Origin: CBDFKQ01 sp965248855
GTDB lineage: Bacteria > Bacteroidota > Bacteroidia > Cytophagales > 172606-1
Assembly (NCBI GenBank): GCA_965248855.1
Contig: CBDFKQ010000014.1
Span: 124,001 to 188,000, forward strand
Length of the DNA: 64,000 nt
Direction: 5' to 3'
Shown here: positions 43,160 through 52,195 of the stretch, one piece after another
Position numbering within the stretch: the stretch's first letter is position 1
Layout: the number at the start of each line of letters is the position of its first letter
Notes under the pieces: model-generated
Databases searched by the model: none
Told to the model about the DNA's origin: nothing
What the model saw: the letters and a program-made list of their open reading frames with translations, nothing else
Program-made: the position numbers and the translations under genes

Positions 43160-43682
43160 ATTTCTAAATATAACAGCAATGGTAATCTTTTTATTTTGTT
43201 ATCAAATTAAAGCACAAGATAAAATTGAAGAGGCCTCATTCAATTATCAAGGAAGGACTAATCCTTCGCTTTTTATCGGATTAAATTATCATGTTAAAGA
43301 AAGTGTGCTAAGGAAATATTGTTACAAGTCTGTTGCTTATTTTAAATTTAGGATTAATGAAAAGGCTAAAATTGACACGATCGTAATCTTAAACTACGAT
43401 GCTCCAAAAGAATTGGTAGAAGGGTATAAAAATGCAATTGAAGCAACCAATGGATATTGGTCTCCCAGAAAAATTAATGGAGTGGCTGTTAAAAGCAAAT
43501 TTTTTATACTGCCTGTTGCATATAGTTTTGCACATTCATGTGATGATAAATCTCCAATTGAAGACAATACATGGAATGCTCTCCAAAAAATGACAGATGG
43601 AGACATTTATGATGGTATTGTATTAGGCCTTATCCAAACAGCAGTTCGCAGACCAGATAGTCAAATAAAAGCTAATAAATAG
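43131..43682 (+). CDS. Small secreted TonB-C-like protein, partner of the HExxH protein
   Basis: The 183-residue protein begins MGQRVQNVNRFLNITAMVIF and has a signal peptide ending at YQIKAQ. The middle resembles a TonB C-terminal domain: KSVAYFKFRINEKAKIDTIV, a helix KELVEGYKNAIEATNGYWSP, then VAVKSKFFILPVAYSF. It is not attached to a membrane-spanning TonB N-terminus. Its ATG lies 29 bases inside the end of the HExxH gene, so the two are translationally coupled. In a polymorphic-toxin reading it would be the immunity protein, acting in the periplasm; alternatively it is a cosecreted partner. A homologue follows at 44450. Confidence 0.65.
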   Translation: MGQRVQNVNRFLNITAMVIFLFCYQIKAQDKIEEASFNYQGRTNPSLFIGLNYHVKESVLRKYCYKSVAYFKFRINEKAKIDTIVILNYDAPKELVEGYKNAIEATNGYWSPRKINGVAVKSKFFILPVAYSFAHSCDDKSPIEDNTWNALQKMTDGDIYDGIVLGLIQTAVRRPDSQIKANK

Positions 43683-43917
43683 CGATTTTTGTGCCTATTT
43701 TCCAGCAGGGTCTCCGCAAGGACCCTGCGTTAATCTATTATTGGATTTTCCGCTCTTCGGGATGTTCCGAAGGGCATCGCGAAGCATAGACAAAAGGGAT
43801 TTTAATCCCCTAAAGAAATATGATATAAAGAAGTGATGTTGTATTTGGATGTTAAACGGGGATTGGAAATCCCTTTTTATTTTTAGGTCGGGATGCGCTT
43901 CGCTAACATCCGGACCA
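43683..43917 (+). repeat. Hairpin-rich spacer, module 1
   Basis: Hairpins in order: GCAGGGTC-TCCGCAAG-GACCCTGC (43705-43728, perfect 8-bp stem); GATG-TTCCGAAGGG-CATC (43761-43778); GGGATT-TT-AATCCC (43796-43809); GGGATT-GGA-AATCCC (43859-43873); and GGATG-CGCTTCGCTAA-CATCC (about 43888-43908). The TTCCGAAGGG and C-G-YTTCRCTAA loops recur with different stems in module 2 (45244-45410), after the second partner gene. Confidence 0.7.
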
Positions 43918-44478
43918 ACAGGTTACGCCTTAGTTAATAATCTTGGATTTCAATCGACACTAACCACTGCTACTAATGAAGTATTTGGAAGATCAAATAA
44001 CACTACATTAAATTTAATTTTTGAGGATGACAATGGATTGTCAAATAGTGTTAGTGGTGAAACAATCTCGACAATTCATAGAGTTGTGGGTGGAGTTCTT
44101 TATGAAACGGCAGAAATCAGTTTAAATGTGAACACATTGCCCAACGGTTCCATAGAACCAATTGCTGAAACTATTTTGCACGAAAGCTTTCATGCTTATT
44201 TTGATGCAAGGGATTCTACAATGATGAGTGAATTGGCACAGCATCAGGACATGGCGAACTCTTATATGAACTGGGAAATAGAATCAATGCAGAAAATTTT
44301 TCCGAGCATGGCCATTATAGATATAGTGTCTATAATCATAAATGGTTTTGGAGATATTCAGATAAATGACCCGCAATTATTAGCTCAAATATTATCAAAA
44401 TATAATTTAACTTTAAATCAGGTAAATACTATTGCTAATACTTATAAAAATGGAACAAAAGGCACGAAATGTAAATAG
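43918..44478 (+). CDS. Orphan HExxH domain, second copy without secretion region
   Basis: About 187 residues match the C-terminal domain of the 41126 protein (GYALVNNLGFQSTL, then NVNTLPNGSIEPIAETILHE and SFHAYFDARD), about 75% identical, with the HExxH motif intact. The signal peptide, beta domain and linker are absent: homology starts abruptly at about 43918 within GGACCAACAGGTTACGCC. The longer ORF opens at 43849, but its first 20 codons (hairpin sequence) look non-coding. As it stands it could not be secreted, matching orphan toxin modules waiting to be recombined onto the full-length gene. Confidence 0.72.
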   Translation, partial: TGYALVNNLGFQSTLTTATNEVFGRSNNTTLNLIFEDDNGLSNSVSGETISTIHRVVGGVLYETAEISLNVNTLPNGSIEPIAETILHESFHAYFDARDSTMMSELAQHQDMANSYMNWEIESMQKIFPSMAIIDIVSIIINGFGDIQINDPQLLAQILSKYNLTLNQVNTIANTYKNGTKGTKCK

Positions 44479-45031
44479 GTTTATAAAAAGACTAATAATA
44501 TCATTTGCTATAATTTTATTCTTATTTTCTTTTAAAACCAACGCACAGGATACCATTGAAGAAGCTTCTTTTAATTTTGAAGGCAAAGACAATCCCTCAT
44601 ATTTAATTTTAAAAAATTATAAACTTGAGGGTAAAGTGTTAAGAAAATACTGCATAAAGTCAGTCACCTTCTTTAAATTCAGGCTTAATGAAAAAGCACA
44701 AATAGACACCATAATGTATGATGTTAATGTCGGCACCCCAAAAGAAATATTAGAAGCTACATTTAGAGCCATCAAAGCCACCAATGGTTATTGGTTACCA
44801 AGAAAAATTAACGGGGTAGCTGTTAAAAGCAGGTATTTTTTATATCCTGTAGCTTACAGCTTAATTAATGCCTGTGAGAAAGACGATAAAGAATTTCCTA
44901 TAGTTGATAAAACTTGGGAAGCCGTTACTCATATGACAGATAGCTATATGCTAGATTGCGTGATTCTATCTGGTATGGAAACTTATACAATGAGACCTGA
45001 TAAGGACATCAAGGGAAAAACTGAAAAATAA
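44450..45031 (+). CDS. Second small secreted TonB-C-like protein
   Basis: The roughly 193-residue protein resembles the 43131 protein (MEQKARNVNRFIKRLIISFA, signal ending at KTNAQ, then KSVTFFKFRLNEKAQIDTIM and GVAVKSRYFLYPVAYSL), about 50% identical. A longer ORF starts at 44432, but the ATG at 44450 matches the start of its paralogue and keeps the same overlap with the upstream HExxH frame. The strong divergence between the two partners, compared with that between the two HExxH domains, fits immunity-type change. It retains a good signal peptide, so the protein itself could reach the periplasm even though its HExxH neighbour cannot. Confidence 0.65.
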   Translation: MEQKARNVNRFIKRLIISFAIILFLFSFKTNAQDTIEEASFNFEGKDNPSYLILKNYKLEGKVLRKYCIKSVTFFKFRLNEKAQIDTIMYDVNVGTPKEILEATFRAIKATNGYWLPRKINGVAVKSRYFLYPVAYSLINACEKDDKEFPIVDKTWEAVTHMTDSYMLDCVILSGMETYTMRPDKDIKGKTEK

Positions 45032-46217
45032 TTATTGATATTTTGTTTTATAGTATGTATTAATCTTGCGGTTCAGTATGTGGGTGTTTTTCTTCCCAGC
45101 AGGGCATTAGGTTATAGGTCAATTGAAACCTAAAGGTATCATTTTCAGAAAGGCGATCTGATTAAAATTGATTTTTACTTGATTCCTGATGACCGGCCCT
45201 TAATCAATTGTGAAGGGATAATAAAAAAGAAGTAATCCACTGTCTTAGTGTTCCGAAGGGCACTAAGGATTTGTTATGAAAAGAAGGACTTAATCCTGAT
45301 TTAGTTTCCCAAAATATGATTCATGTACATAAAACCGTGTCGCAGACACTGCTACTCATTTATTAATACGTAGAGCGTTTCACTAACTCTCCGTATAGTT
45401 GGGTAGAATTTGCAATCCGTGTACAGTTCAAGATAATTCATTTATGGAGTTCTATTCTACTCTCAAGGCAGGTGTCTTCACCTGAATTTATTATTTTTTC
45501 GCCGTATCAAAATTTTTTTTCTTAAAAGTTAATTTCATTAAAGCGTTTTCAATAGGAGAAAGTAGGCTTTTCATATTTTTTTGTCTTTTGTCTAAAAATC
45601 TGATACTTAAATTCGTCATTTAGCTTCAAAAAACCTAAATTATTGATTTTCGATATTGATATTTTAATATTAGTAGGTTTTTATTTTTTGCCTTCTTTCG
45701 TATTTTACCATCAAAGTTGAAAAAGAAAATACTACACCTCGGCCTGTCCTCCGACAGGACGAAAGATAACTTTGAGTCAAATATTTTGGTCTGTCAGGGG
45801 ACAGACCAAGGGAAAGGCGAAAGTTATTAAAACATACAGCGTCACTACATTTAATTATAGTTGAAGAATACTAACAAAAAAAAATAATCAATTACTTTAT
45901 GTAAGTTTTTATTGAAAAAATTATATTCAGATTGTTTTTAAAATTTTTCCCATTTTTAAATTCTGCACAAAATCCGGTTTTTATTTATACAATTAAACCA
46001 TTTATTAACCAACCTGATCAAATTAAAAAATAAAGGTATTATTTAATTCACAAGCCTTTTATTGCAGTCTTCTTTTATCGCTTTTCTATTTTCTTACTTA
46101 AAATCTTATAAAGTAATATTTTTTTTAAACTTCAATGTTAATTTAATGTTAACAAATGTTATTTTTGTGTTATCAAATTGTTAAATATGTATCGCACAGA
46201 AAAACTAAATAAAGAAG
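45032..46217. repeat. Hairpin-rich spacer, module 2, with a partial coiled-coil gene copy
   Basis: Contains CTTAGTG-TTCCGAAGGG-CACTAAG (45244-45267), GGA-CTTAA-TCC (45286-45296), GTGTC-GCA-GACAC (about 45333-45345), a GTAGAG-CGTTTCACTAA-CTCTCCGTA hairpin (about 45369-45395), CAGGTG-TCTT-CACCTG (45469-45484), CCTGTC-CTCC-GACAGG (45743-45758) and the perfect TTGGTCTGTC-AGGG-GACAGACCAA (45786-45809). A minus-strand fragment 45500-45574 reads MKSLLSPIENALMKLTFKKK, the 5' end of the gene at 40917. A coding trace ending LIKIDFYLIPDDRPLINCEG lies near 45150-45234. From 45830 to 46150 the DNA is AT-rich without recognisable features. Confidence 0.6.
46160..46167 (+). promoter_or_regulatory. Possible -7 box for the transglutaminase-like gene
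   Basis: TATTTTTG matches TAnnTTTG, 51 bases before the TTG start. No clear -33 element. Confidence 0.35.
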
Positions 46218-46997
46218 TTGAAAAAATATACTATCCGCTTACTATGTGTAATGTGGTTTTCATTTTTAGGGATAGGGTTGCAAGCCCGGTATTTGGCTGA
46301 AGGAGATAATATAAGTCAAAAATTATCCCTCGATAGCAACAGTCTCCATACCTCCCTGGCTTTTTGGCTAAGTTTTAATCCTGACATGGATTCCACAAAA
46401 AAAATGGAAATACAACACCGGGTTACAGATTTTTGCGATTTATTGATTTTAAAGCGCGCTAAATTTAAATCTGAAGAAAACTTTTTATGGTATGTTTTTA
46501 ACAAAGTTCATCATGATTTTCTTCAATGTTATGAAGTTAACACACCGTTCTATAAAATTTTCAAATCCAAATCATATAATTGCGTTACGGGTTCTGCTTT
46601 ATTCGCGTTAATATACAAACAGCTTGGTTATTCCATTTCCATAATAGAAACGGTGAACCATGCCTATTTGGTAATTCAATTAGAAAAAGGAAGGATAATG
46701 ATTGAATCGACTGACCCACAAAATGGTTTTATAACCAATCAAAAAATAATTTGGAAAAAAGAAAAAGCACTGGCAGAAAATGCAAACAGGGCATTAATCC
46801 ACCAAATTTCTTTAATGAATTTATGCGGCTTACAATTTTATAACCAGGCAGTTAAATATTTTTATGACAAACATTACAGCGAAGCAAATATGCTTTTAGA
46901 AAAAGGTATGGCATTTTACCCTGCGTCATCTAAAATATGGTATTTACACAGAAAAATCTCCGGTTTGCAAATGACTTATTCACATGCCGGCTTATAA
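46218..46997 (+). CDS. Secreted transglutaminase-like protein with TPR-like tail
   Basis: The 259-residue protein starts at TTG (the signal peptide MKKYTIRLLCVMWFSFLGIG fits this start; the upstream ATG at 46187 is out of frame). After about 100 residues the catalytic pattern of the transglutaminase/NlpC-like papain fold appears: Cys in KSYNCVTGSALFALIYK, His in ETVNHAYLVI and Asp in IESTDPQNG. The C-terminal part (AVKYFYDKHYSEANMLLEKG) has a TPR-like helix pair. A family of exported Bacteroidota proteins with this layout exists without known substrate. A hairpin terminator follows at 47135. Confidence 0.65.
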   Translation: MKKYTIRLLCVMWFSFLGIGLQARYLAEGDNISQKLSLDSNSLHTSLAFWLSFNPDMDSTKKMEIQHRVTDFCDLLILKRAKFKSEENFLWYVFNKVHHDFLQCYEVNTPFYKIFKSKSYNCVTGSALFALIYKQLGYSISIIETVNHAYLVIQLEKGRIMIESTDPQNGFITNQKIIWKKEKALAENANRALIHQISLMNLCGLQFYNQAVKYFYDKHYSEANMLLEKGMAFYPASSKIWYLHRKISGLQMTYSHAGL

Positions 46998-47134
46998 CGG
47001 AAAGAATAAGCTGTATCGAAATGGGAATCAGGTTTAAGAAAAGACTATAAAATAAACCTGAAAAGTGCAAACAGATTTAAAAAGCGTTACACAACAAACA
47101 CTTGGAGCATTTAAAATCATTATTAAATAAGATG

Positions 47135-47172
47135 AAGAGGCTCTTTCTTTTATAAGAAGGGTCTCTTTTTTT
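47135..47172 (+). terminator. Rho-independent terminator before the M1 peptidase gene
   Basis: AAGAGGCTCTTTCTT and AAGAAGGGTCTCTT form an imperfect 13-14-bp stem around TTAT, followed by a T-run. Confidence 0.6.
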
Positions 47173-47225
47173 ATATTTATATGTGTTGTAACAGCGATAC
47201 TTTTTAATACCCGGTAAAATTGTTT

Positions 47226-47233
47226 TATTTTTG
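47226..47233 (+). promoter_or_regulatory. -7 promoter box for the M1 peptidase gene
   Basis: TATTTTTG matches TAnnTTTG, 28 bases before the ATG at 47261. Confidence 0.45.
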
Positions 47234-47260
47234 TCTCACTTCATAAATAATAACAATATC

Positions 47261-48937
47261 ATGAGAATTTTCTTTTCGACTTTTATTAAACCTCTGTCAT
47301 TATTTTTAACAGGCTTTATTTTTGTTTTGAATACTTCGGCTCAGGAAAATGACAGGAAAATTTTCACTCGACAAGATACTTTGCGAGGTACTTTAAATGC
47401 GGACAGAGCCTGCTTTGATGTTTTATTTTATGACCTTACCTTAAGAGTAAACCCTATCGAAAAATCTATAAAGGGATTTAATAAAATAAGATTTATGGTT
47501 GTAAGTGATTTTAATAAAATCCAGCTCGACTTATTTGAAAACTTAAAAATAAATAAAATAACTCAATCAAATAAAGAATTAAAATTCAAACGGGAGGGTA
47601 ATGCCTTTTTTATAGATTTCCCCGAAATACAAAAAAAAGGAAGTGTTGGTGAAGTAACAGTTTTTTATGAAGGGAGGCCAACAGTAGCCAATAATCCGCC
47701 GTGGGATGGTGGGTTTACATGGAAGAAAGATGTAAATGGAAATGATTGGATAGGTGTTTCGTGTGAAGGGATTGGCGCAAGTATTTGGTGGCCTAATAAA
47801 GATCATTTGTCTGATGAACCTGACAGCATGAAAATTTCTTGTGAGGTACCTTCAAATTTAATGTGTGTGGCAAACGGGAATTTAAAAAAGCAAACAAAAT
47901 TAAAGGATGGATATACCAAATATGATTGGTTTGTATCATACCCCATCAATAATTATAATGTGTCACTCAATATTGCAGAATACGCGCACTTTAACGACAC
48001 TTATAAAAGCACCATTGATGGTACTGTTTTACAATTGGATTATTATGTTTTACCTGAAAACATCATCAAAGCAAAAAAGCAATTTCAACAGGTTAAGCCT
48101 ATGCTTGCATGTTATGAAAAATATTTAGGAAAATATCCTTTTTGGAACGATGGTTACGCTTTGGTAGAAACTCCTTATTTGGGCATGGAACATCAATCTG
48201 CCGTTGCGTATGGCAATCAATATAAAAATGGCTATTTGGGAAGAAGCTTAACAAATTATCCTATGGATTTTGATTATATTATTATCCATGAAAGCGGGCA
48301 TGAATGGTGGGGAAATTTAATAAGTATGAAAGATGCGGCCGATATGTGGATTCATGAAAGCTTTTGCACGTATACTGAAGGCTTATATGTGGAATGCATG
48401 AAAGGTAAAACAGAAAGTTATAAATATTGGGCATCATACATTCCAACTATTCAAAATGATCGTCCTATAGTTGGCATTTACGGATTAAATTATGATGGAT
48501 CATCGGATATGTACCCTAAAGGAGCTGTAATGCTTCATACTATCAGAAATGTTATTGACAATGATGAGCTTTGGTTTGCAACCATAAAAGGTTTGTTGGA
48601 TAATTTTAAATATAAAACCGTAACGGGTGATGAAGTAATTGCATATATAAATAAAAAAACTGATAAAGATTTAACTCCTATTTTTGATCAATACTTAAAA
48701 TATCGTTACCCACCTACATTCGTTTATAAAATAGAACAAAAAAATGATAAGGTTGTTTTAACATACAGTTGGAAAGCTGACGTAAAAGATTTTAAAATGC
48801 CTGTTAAGGTCGGTTTTGATAATAATTTACAATGGATAACACCTTCTAAACAAGTGCAATCACTTGAAATGAACGGAAAAATATCTGACTTTAAAGTAGC
48901 AACCGAATTATTTTATATGTTTTTGGAAAAAGAATAA
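47261..48937 (+). CDS. M1-family zinc aminopeptidase, secreted
   Basis: From the ATG at 47261 (a TTG ten codons earlier is possible but would spoil the signal peptide) the 558-residue protein has a signal peptide ending NTSAQ and an M1 aminopeptidase domain. The exopeptidase motif reads YLGMEHQS, and HESGHEWWGNLI near residue 343 is followed by IHESFCTYTEGLYVE, giving HExxH-x18-E with the last zinc ligand and the catalytic glutamate. It lacks the large C-terminal helical domain of ERAP-like enzymes, like other short Bacteroidota M1 enzymes. It trims N-terminal residues from peptides in the periplasm. Intact; single gene. Confidence 0.92.
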   Translation: MRIFFSTFIKPLSLFLTGFIFVLNTSAQENDRKIFTRQDTLRGTLNADRACFDVLFYDLTLRVNPIEKSIKGFNKIRFMVVSDFNKIQLDLFENLKINKITQSNKELKFKREGNAFFIDFPEIQKKGSVGEVTVFYEGRPTVANNPPWDGGFTWKKDVNGNDWIGVSCEGIGASIWWPNKDHLSDEPDSMKISCEVPSNLMCVANGNLKKQTKLKDGYTKYDWFVSYPINNYNVSLNIAEYAHFNDTYKSTIDGTVLQLDYYVLPENIIKAKKQFQQVKPMLACYEKYLGKYPFWNDGYALVETPYLGMEHQSAVAYGNQYKNGYLGRSLTNYPMDFDYIIIHESGHEWWGNLISMKDAADMWIHESFCTYTEGLYVECMKGKTESYKYWASYIPTIQNDRPIVGIYGLNYDGSSDMYPKGAVMLHTIRNVIDNDELWFATIKGLLDNFKYKTVTGDEVIAYINKKTDKDLTPIFDQYLKYRYPPTFVYKIEQKNDKVVLTYSWKADVKDFKMPVKVGFDNNLQWITPSKQVQSLEMNGKISDFKVATELFYMFLEKE

Positions 48938-49006
48938 TTTTTCCAAAAACATAAGAATGAATTAGTCCGAAAGAGAGAAAATGTAAAATTTAATTAAATA
49001 CTATTC

Positions 49007-49996
49007 TTATTGTTCAATATTTTTCTTAAACCACTCCAAAGTTATTTTTAATCCTTCCTCTATTTTTATTTCAGGGTGATAGTTTAATATTTTTTTTGCT
49101 TTGGTAATATCTGCCAAACTGTTTCGAATATCGCCTTCCCTTTCAGGTGCATGAAATGCTTTTAATTTTGAATTTAAAAATTGCGTTAATAAATCAAACA
49201 TTTTATTTAAAGAAGTACTTTCACCCACTGCCACATTAAATATTTCACCGTCTGCTTTCTCATCTGCAAAAATAGATTTAACATTTGCCTGCACCACATT
49301 GTCGATAAAAGTAAAATCACGCGTAGTTTCGCCATCTCCATTTATTTTTGGAGAAACATTTTTTAAAATGGCTTCAATAAATATAGGAATCACAGCAGCA
49401 TATGCGCCTTGCGGGCTTTGCCTCGGGCCGAAAACATTAAAATATCTGAGTCCGATATTTTTTAAACCATATTGTTTATAAAATATTTCGGCATAAAGTT
49501 CATTTACATATTTTGTAATGGCATAAGGCGAAAGTGGTTTGCCAATTTCGCTTTCTATTTTTGGTAAATTTTTACTGTCGCCATAAGTTGAGGAAGAAGC
49601 AGCGTAAATAAATTTTTTAATTTTATTATCCCTTGCAGCAACCAACATATTTAAAAATCCATTAATATTTACCTCGTTAGTAGTAATGGGGTCTTCTATG
49701 CTTCGGGGTACAGAACCTAAAGCGGCCTGATGAAAAACAAAATCAACATCTTTACATGCTTTTTGGCAAATTTCTAAATTTCGTATGTCACCTTCCAAAA
49801 ACTCAAAATTATTATTTATAAAAAAAGGATTTATATTATCTATAAATCCTGTGCTTAAATTATCTAATATTTTAACTTTTTTTGCTCCAAACTCTAATAA
49901 ATATTCAGCTAAATGCGACCCGATAAAACCTGCTCCACCGGTAATTAAAAAGTTATAATTTTCTAAATTTTGCTCGTGAAAAGGTTTTGAATACAT
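49007..49996 (-). CDS. NAD-dependent UDP-N-acetylglucosamine 4-epimerase-like protein
   Basis: The 329-residue extended-SDR protein shows FLITGGAGFIGSHLAEYLLE, DFVFHQAALGSVPRSIEDP, and YGDSKNLPKIESEIGKPLSP with S-Y-K catalysis (YAITKYVNEL). The GSVPRSI and length resemble WbpP/TviC-type epimerases that interconvert UDP-GlcNAc and UDP-GalNAc (or the uronic acid forms), which would pair well with the nucleotide-sugar dehydrogenase at 52196. Last gene of the six-gene nucleotide-sugar block, 20 bases after the dTDP-glucose dehydratase gene. Exact substrate is not provable from sequence. Confidence 0.82.
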   Translation of the reverse strand: MYSKPFHEQNLENYNFLITGGAGFIGSHLAEYLLEFGAKKVKILDNLSTGFIDNINPFFINNNFEFLEGDIRNLEICQKACKDVDFVFHQAALGSVPRSIEDPITTNEVNINGFLNMLVAARDNKIKKFIYAASSSTYGDSKNLPKIESEIGKPLSPYAITKYVNELYAEIFYKQYGLKNIGLRYFNVFGPRQSPQGAYAAVIPIFIEAILKNVSPKINGDGETTRDFTFIDNVVQANVKSIFADEKADGEIFNVAVGESTSLNKMFDLLTQFLNSKLKAFHAPEREGDIRNSLADITKAKKILNYHPEIKIEEGLKITLEWFKKNIEQ

Positions 49997-50016
49997 TTAA
50001 AAAATATAAAATCTAT

Positions 50017-51069
50017 TTAGGAATTGTATTGTTTGGAATAATATTCCTGATAATTTCCTGAAGTTACATCTTCAAGCCATCTTGTGTTTTCTAAATACCA
50101 GGCAACAGTTTTCTCCAAACCTTCTTCAAATTGTAATGATGGTTTCCAACCTAATTCGTTCATTAATTTTTTGGCATCAATTGCATACCGAAGGTCATGG
50201 CCTGCCCTATCGGTAACATAAGTTATTAATTTTTCCGACTCACCTTTTTCTCTCCCTAATTTACTATCCATTATACTGCAAAGCAGTTTTACAAGATCAA
50301 TATTTTTCCATTCGTTAAAACCGCCTATATTATAAGTATCGCCAACTTTGCCTTTATGATAAATTGTATCAATGGCCCTTGCATGGTCAATTACATACAG
50401 CCAGTCGCGAACATTTTCACCTTTGCCATATACAGGCAAGGGTTTATTATTTTTAATGTTATTAATCATTAATGGAATTAATTTTTCCGGAAAATGATTT
50501 GGCCCATAGTTGTTCGAGCAATTAGAAATAATTACCGGTAATTTATATGTGTTGTAATACGCCCTCACGAAATGATCGGAAGCCGCTTTTGAAGCAGAAT
50601 ATGGTGATTGTGGGTCGTAATGAGTTTCTTCAGTAAAAAATTCATCGGCATTGTGGAGCGATCCATATACTTCATCAGTAGAAACATGATAAAAAAGATG
50701 ATTTTCAAAATCTTTAATCCATGCTCTTTTTGCTGCATTCAATAAAGTAACTGTTCCTATAACATTGGTATTAACGAAATCCATAGGATGTGTAATGGAT
50801 CTATCTACATGCGATTCTGCTGCCAAATGAATTACTCCGTCGAAATTATTTTCTTCAAAAAGCTTATCAATAAAAGCCGAATTTGTAATATCTCCTTTAA
50901 CAAAAGTATAGTTAGGTCGGTTATCAATATCTGCAATATTGTTTAAATTGCCCGCGTAAGTTAAATTATCAAGGTTGAAAATATGATAATCTTCATACCT
51001 GTTTACAAATAACCGAACTACATGTGAACCGATAAAACCGGCTCCCCCGGTAATAAGAATTTTTTTCAT
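50017..51069 (-). CDS. rfbB: dTDP-glucose 4,6-dehydratase
   Basis: The 350-residue extended SDR is the RmlB/RfbB type: ITGGAGFIGSHVVRLFVNRY, HLAAESHVDRSI, STDEVYGSLHN followed by YSASKAASDHFVRAY, and NNYGPNHFPEKLIPLMINNI. It converts dTDP-glucose to dTDP-4-keto-6-deoxyglucose, the precursor of L-rhamnose and other deoxysugars. rfbA, rfbC and rfbD are not in the window. Preceded by galE (78-base gap) and followed by the WbpP-like epimerase. Confidence 0.93.
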   Translation of the reverse strand: MKKILITGGAGFIGSHVVRLFVNRYEDYHIFNLDNLTYAGNLNNIADIDNRPNYTFVKGDITNSAFIDKLFEENNFDGVIHLAAESHVDRSITHPMDFVNTNVIGTVTLLNAAKRAWIKDFENHLFYHVSTDEVYGSLHNADEFFTEETHYDPQSPYSASKAASDHFVRAYYNTYKLPVIISNCSNNYGPNHFPEKLIPLMINNIKNNKPLPVYGKGENVRDWLYVIDHARAIDTIYHKGKVGDTYNIGGFNEWKNIDLVKLLCSIMDSKLGREKGESEKLITYVTDRAGHDLRYAIDAKKLMNELGWKPSLQFEEGLEKTVAWYLENTRWLEDVTSGNYQEYYSKQYNS

Positions 51070-51147
51070 GGATTTTTATAATTTAAAATTTCCAAATGCA
51101 AAGGAAGCATATTAAGTTTTTTTATATATTTTGAGGAGCATTACTTG

Positions 51148-52167
51148 TTACTTGCCTAACTTTTCTTGCCAGTTCCATGAATCTCTAAGACAATCTTCAA
51201 GATTTTTTTCGGAAGTCCATTTTAAAACAGTATTCGCTTTTTTTACATCGGCATATACTTTTTCCACATCGCCATCTCTGCGAGGGCCAATGCTATAATT
51301 TACTTTCTTGCCTGATACTTTTTCAAATGTATTTATTATTTCCAAAACAGAATTTGCATTTCCGGTTCCAATATTAAAAACGTCATAAAAGTGATTGGCT
51401 TTTTGTGCGGAAAGTAACTCAAGTGCCTTTACATGTGCCTTTGCCAAATCCATTACATGGATATAATCACGAAGACAAGTGCCATCCGGAGTATCGTAAT
51501 CACCTCCGAAAACAGTAATACTCTCACGCAATCCTGCAGCGGTTTGAGTAATGAATGGAACTAAATTGCCCGGAATTCCGATTGGCAGTTCACCAATATT
51601 AGAAGACGGATGTGCACCAATTGGATTAAAATACCTTAAACTTATTACTTTTAAAGGCATTTTTGCATAAATGGCATCATATAAAATTTCTTCACAGATT
51701 TGCTTTGTGTTGCCGTATGGAGAATTAGCTTTTAATACGGGTGATTTTTCGGTTACAGGTAATTTCGCCGGTTGACCGTAAACTGTACATGATGATGAAA
51801 ACACAAGTCTGTGAGTATTATAATGATTCATTACTTCCAATAAAGTAATGATAGAACCAACATTATTATAATAATATTTTAAAGGTGAATTTACCGACTC
51901 ACCAACAGCTTTGTAAGCGGCAAAATGGATTACTCCCGCCACATTTTTTTCCACTTCAAATACCTTGCTCATCGCCTCCTTATCATTGCAATCTATTTCA
52001 TAATTTTTTACCCTTTTACCGGTAATTTGTTGAATTCCTTTTAATATAGAAGGGTCTGAATTTATAAAATTATCGATAACTATAGGTTCGTAACCGGCAT
52101 TGGTTAATTCAACAACAGTATGAGACCCTATATATCCTGCACCACCTGTAACAATTATTTTTTCCAT
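51148..52167 (-). CDS. galE: UDP-glucose 4-epimerase
   Basis: The 339-residue protein is a classical GalE: IVTGGAGYIGSHTVVELTNA at the N-terminus, HFAAYKAVGESVNSPLKYY, SSSCTVYGQPAKLPVTE and YGNTKQICEEIL (S-Y-K), and RYFNPIGAHPSSNIGE. It interconverts UDP-glucose and UDP-galactose with NAD. It starts 28 bases after the nucleotide-sugar dehydrogenase gene, so cotranscription is likely. Confidence 0.95.
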   Translation of the reverse strand: MEKIIVTGGAGYIGSHTVVELTNAGYEPIVIDNFINSDPSILKGIQQITGKRVKNYEIDCNDKEAMSKVFEVEKNVAGVIHFAAYKAVGESVNSPLKYYYNNVGSIITLLEVMNHYNTHRLVFSSSCTVYGQPAKLPVTEKSPVLKANSPYGNTKQICEEILYDAIYAKMPLKVISLRYFNPIGAHPSSNIGELPIGIPGNLVPFITQTAAGLRESITVFGGDYDTPDGTCLRDYIHVMDLAKAHVKALELLSAQKANHFYDVFNIGTGNANSVLEIINTFEKVSGKKVNYSIGPRRDGDVEKVYADVKKANTVLKWTSEKNLEDCLRDSWNWQEKLGK

Positions 52168-52195
52168 AAAAATTTAATTTATTATTATTATTCTT

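Noticed and set aside
43849..43917. Extra 20+ codons at the start of the orphan HExxH ORF
   Set aside because: They encode hairpin sequence and have no counterpart in the full-length protein.
45032..46217. CRISPR array suspected from repeated hairpins
   Set aside because: The hairpins differ in stems and spacing and do not form a regular repeat-spacer pattern.
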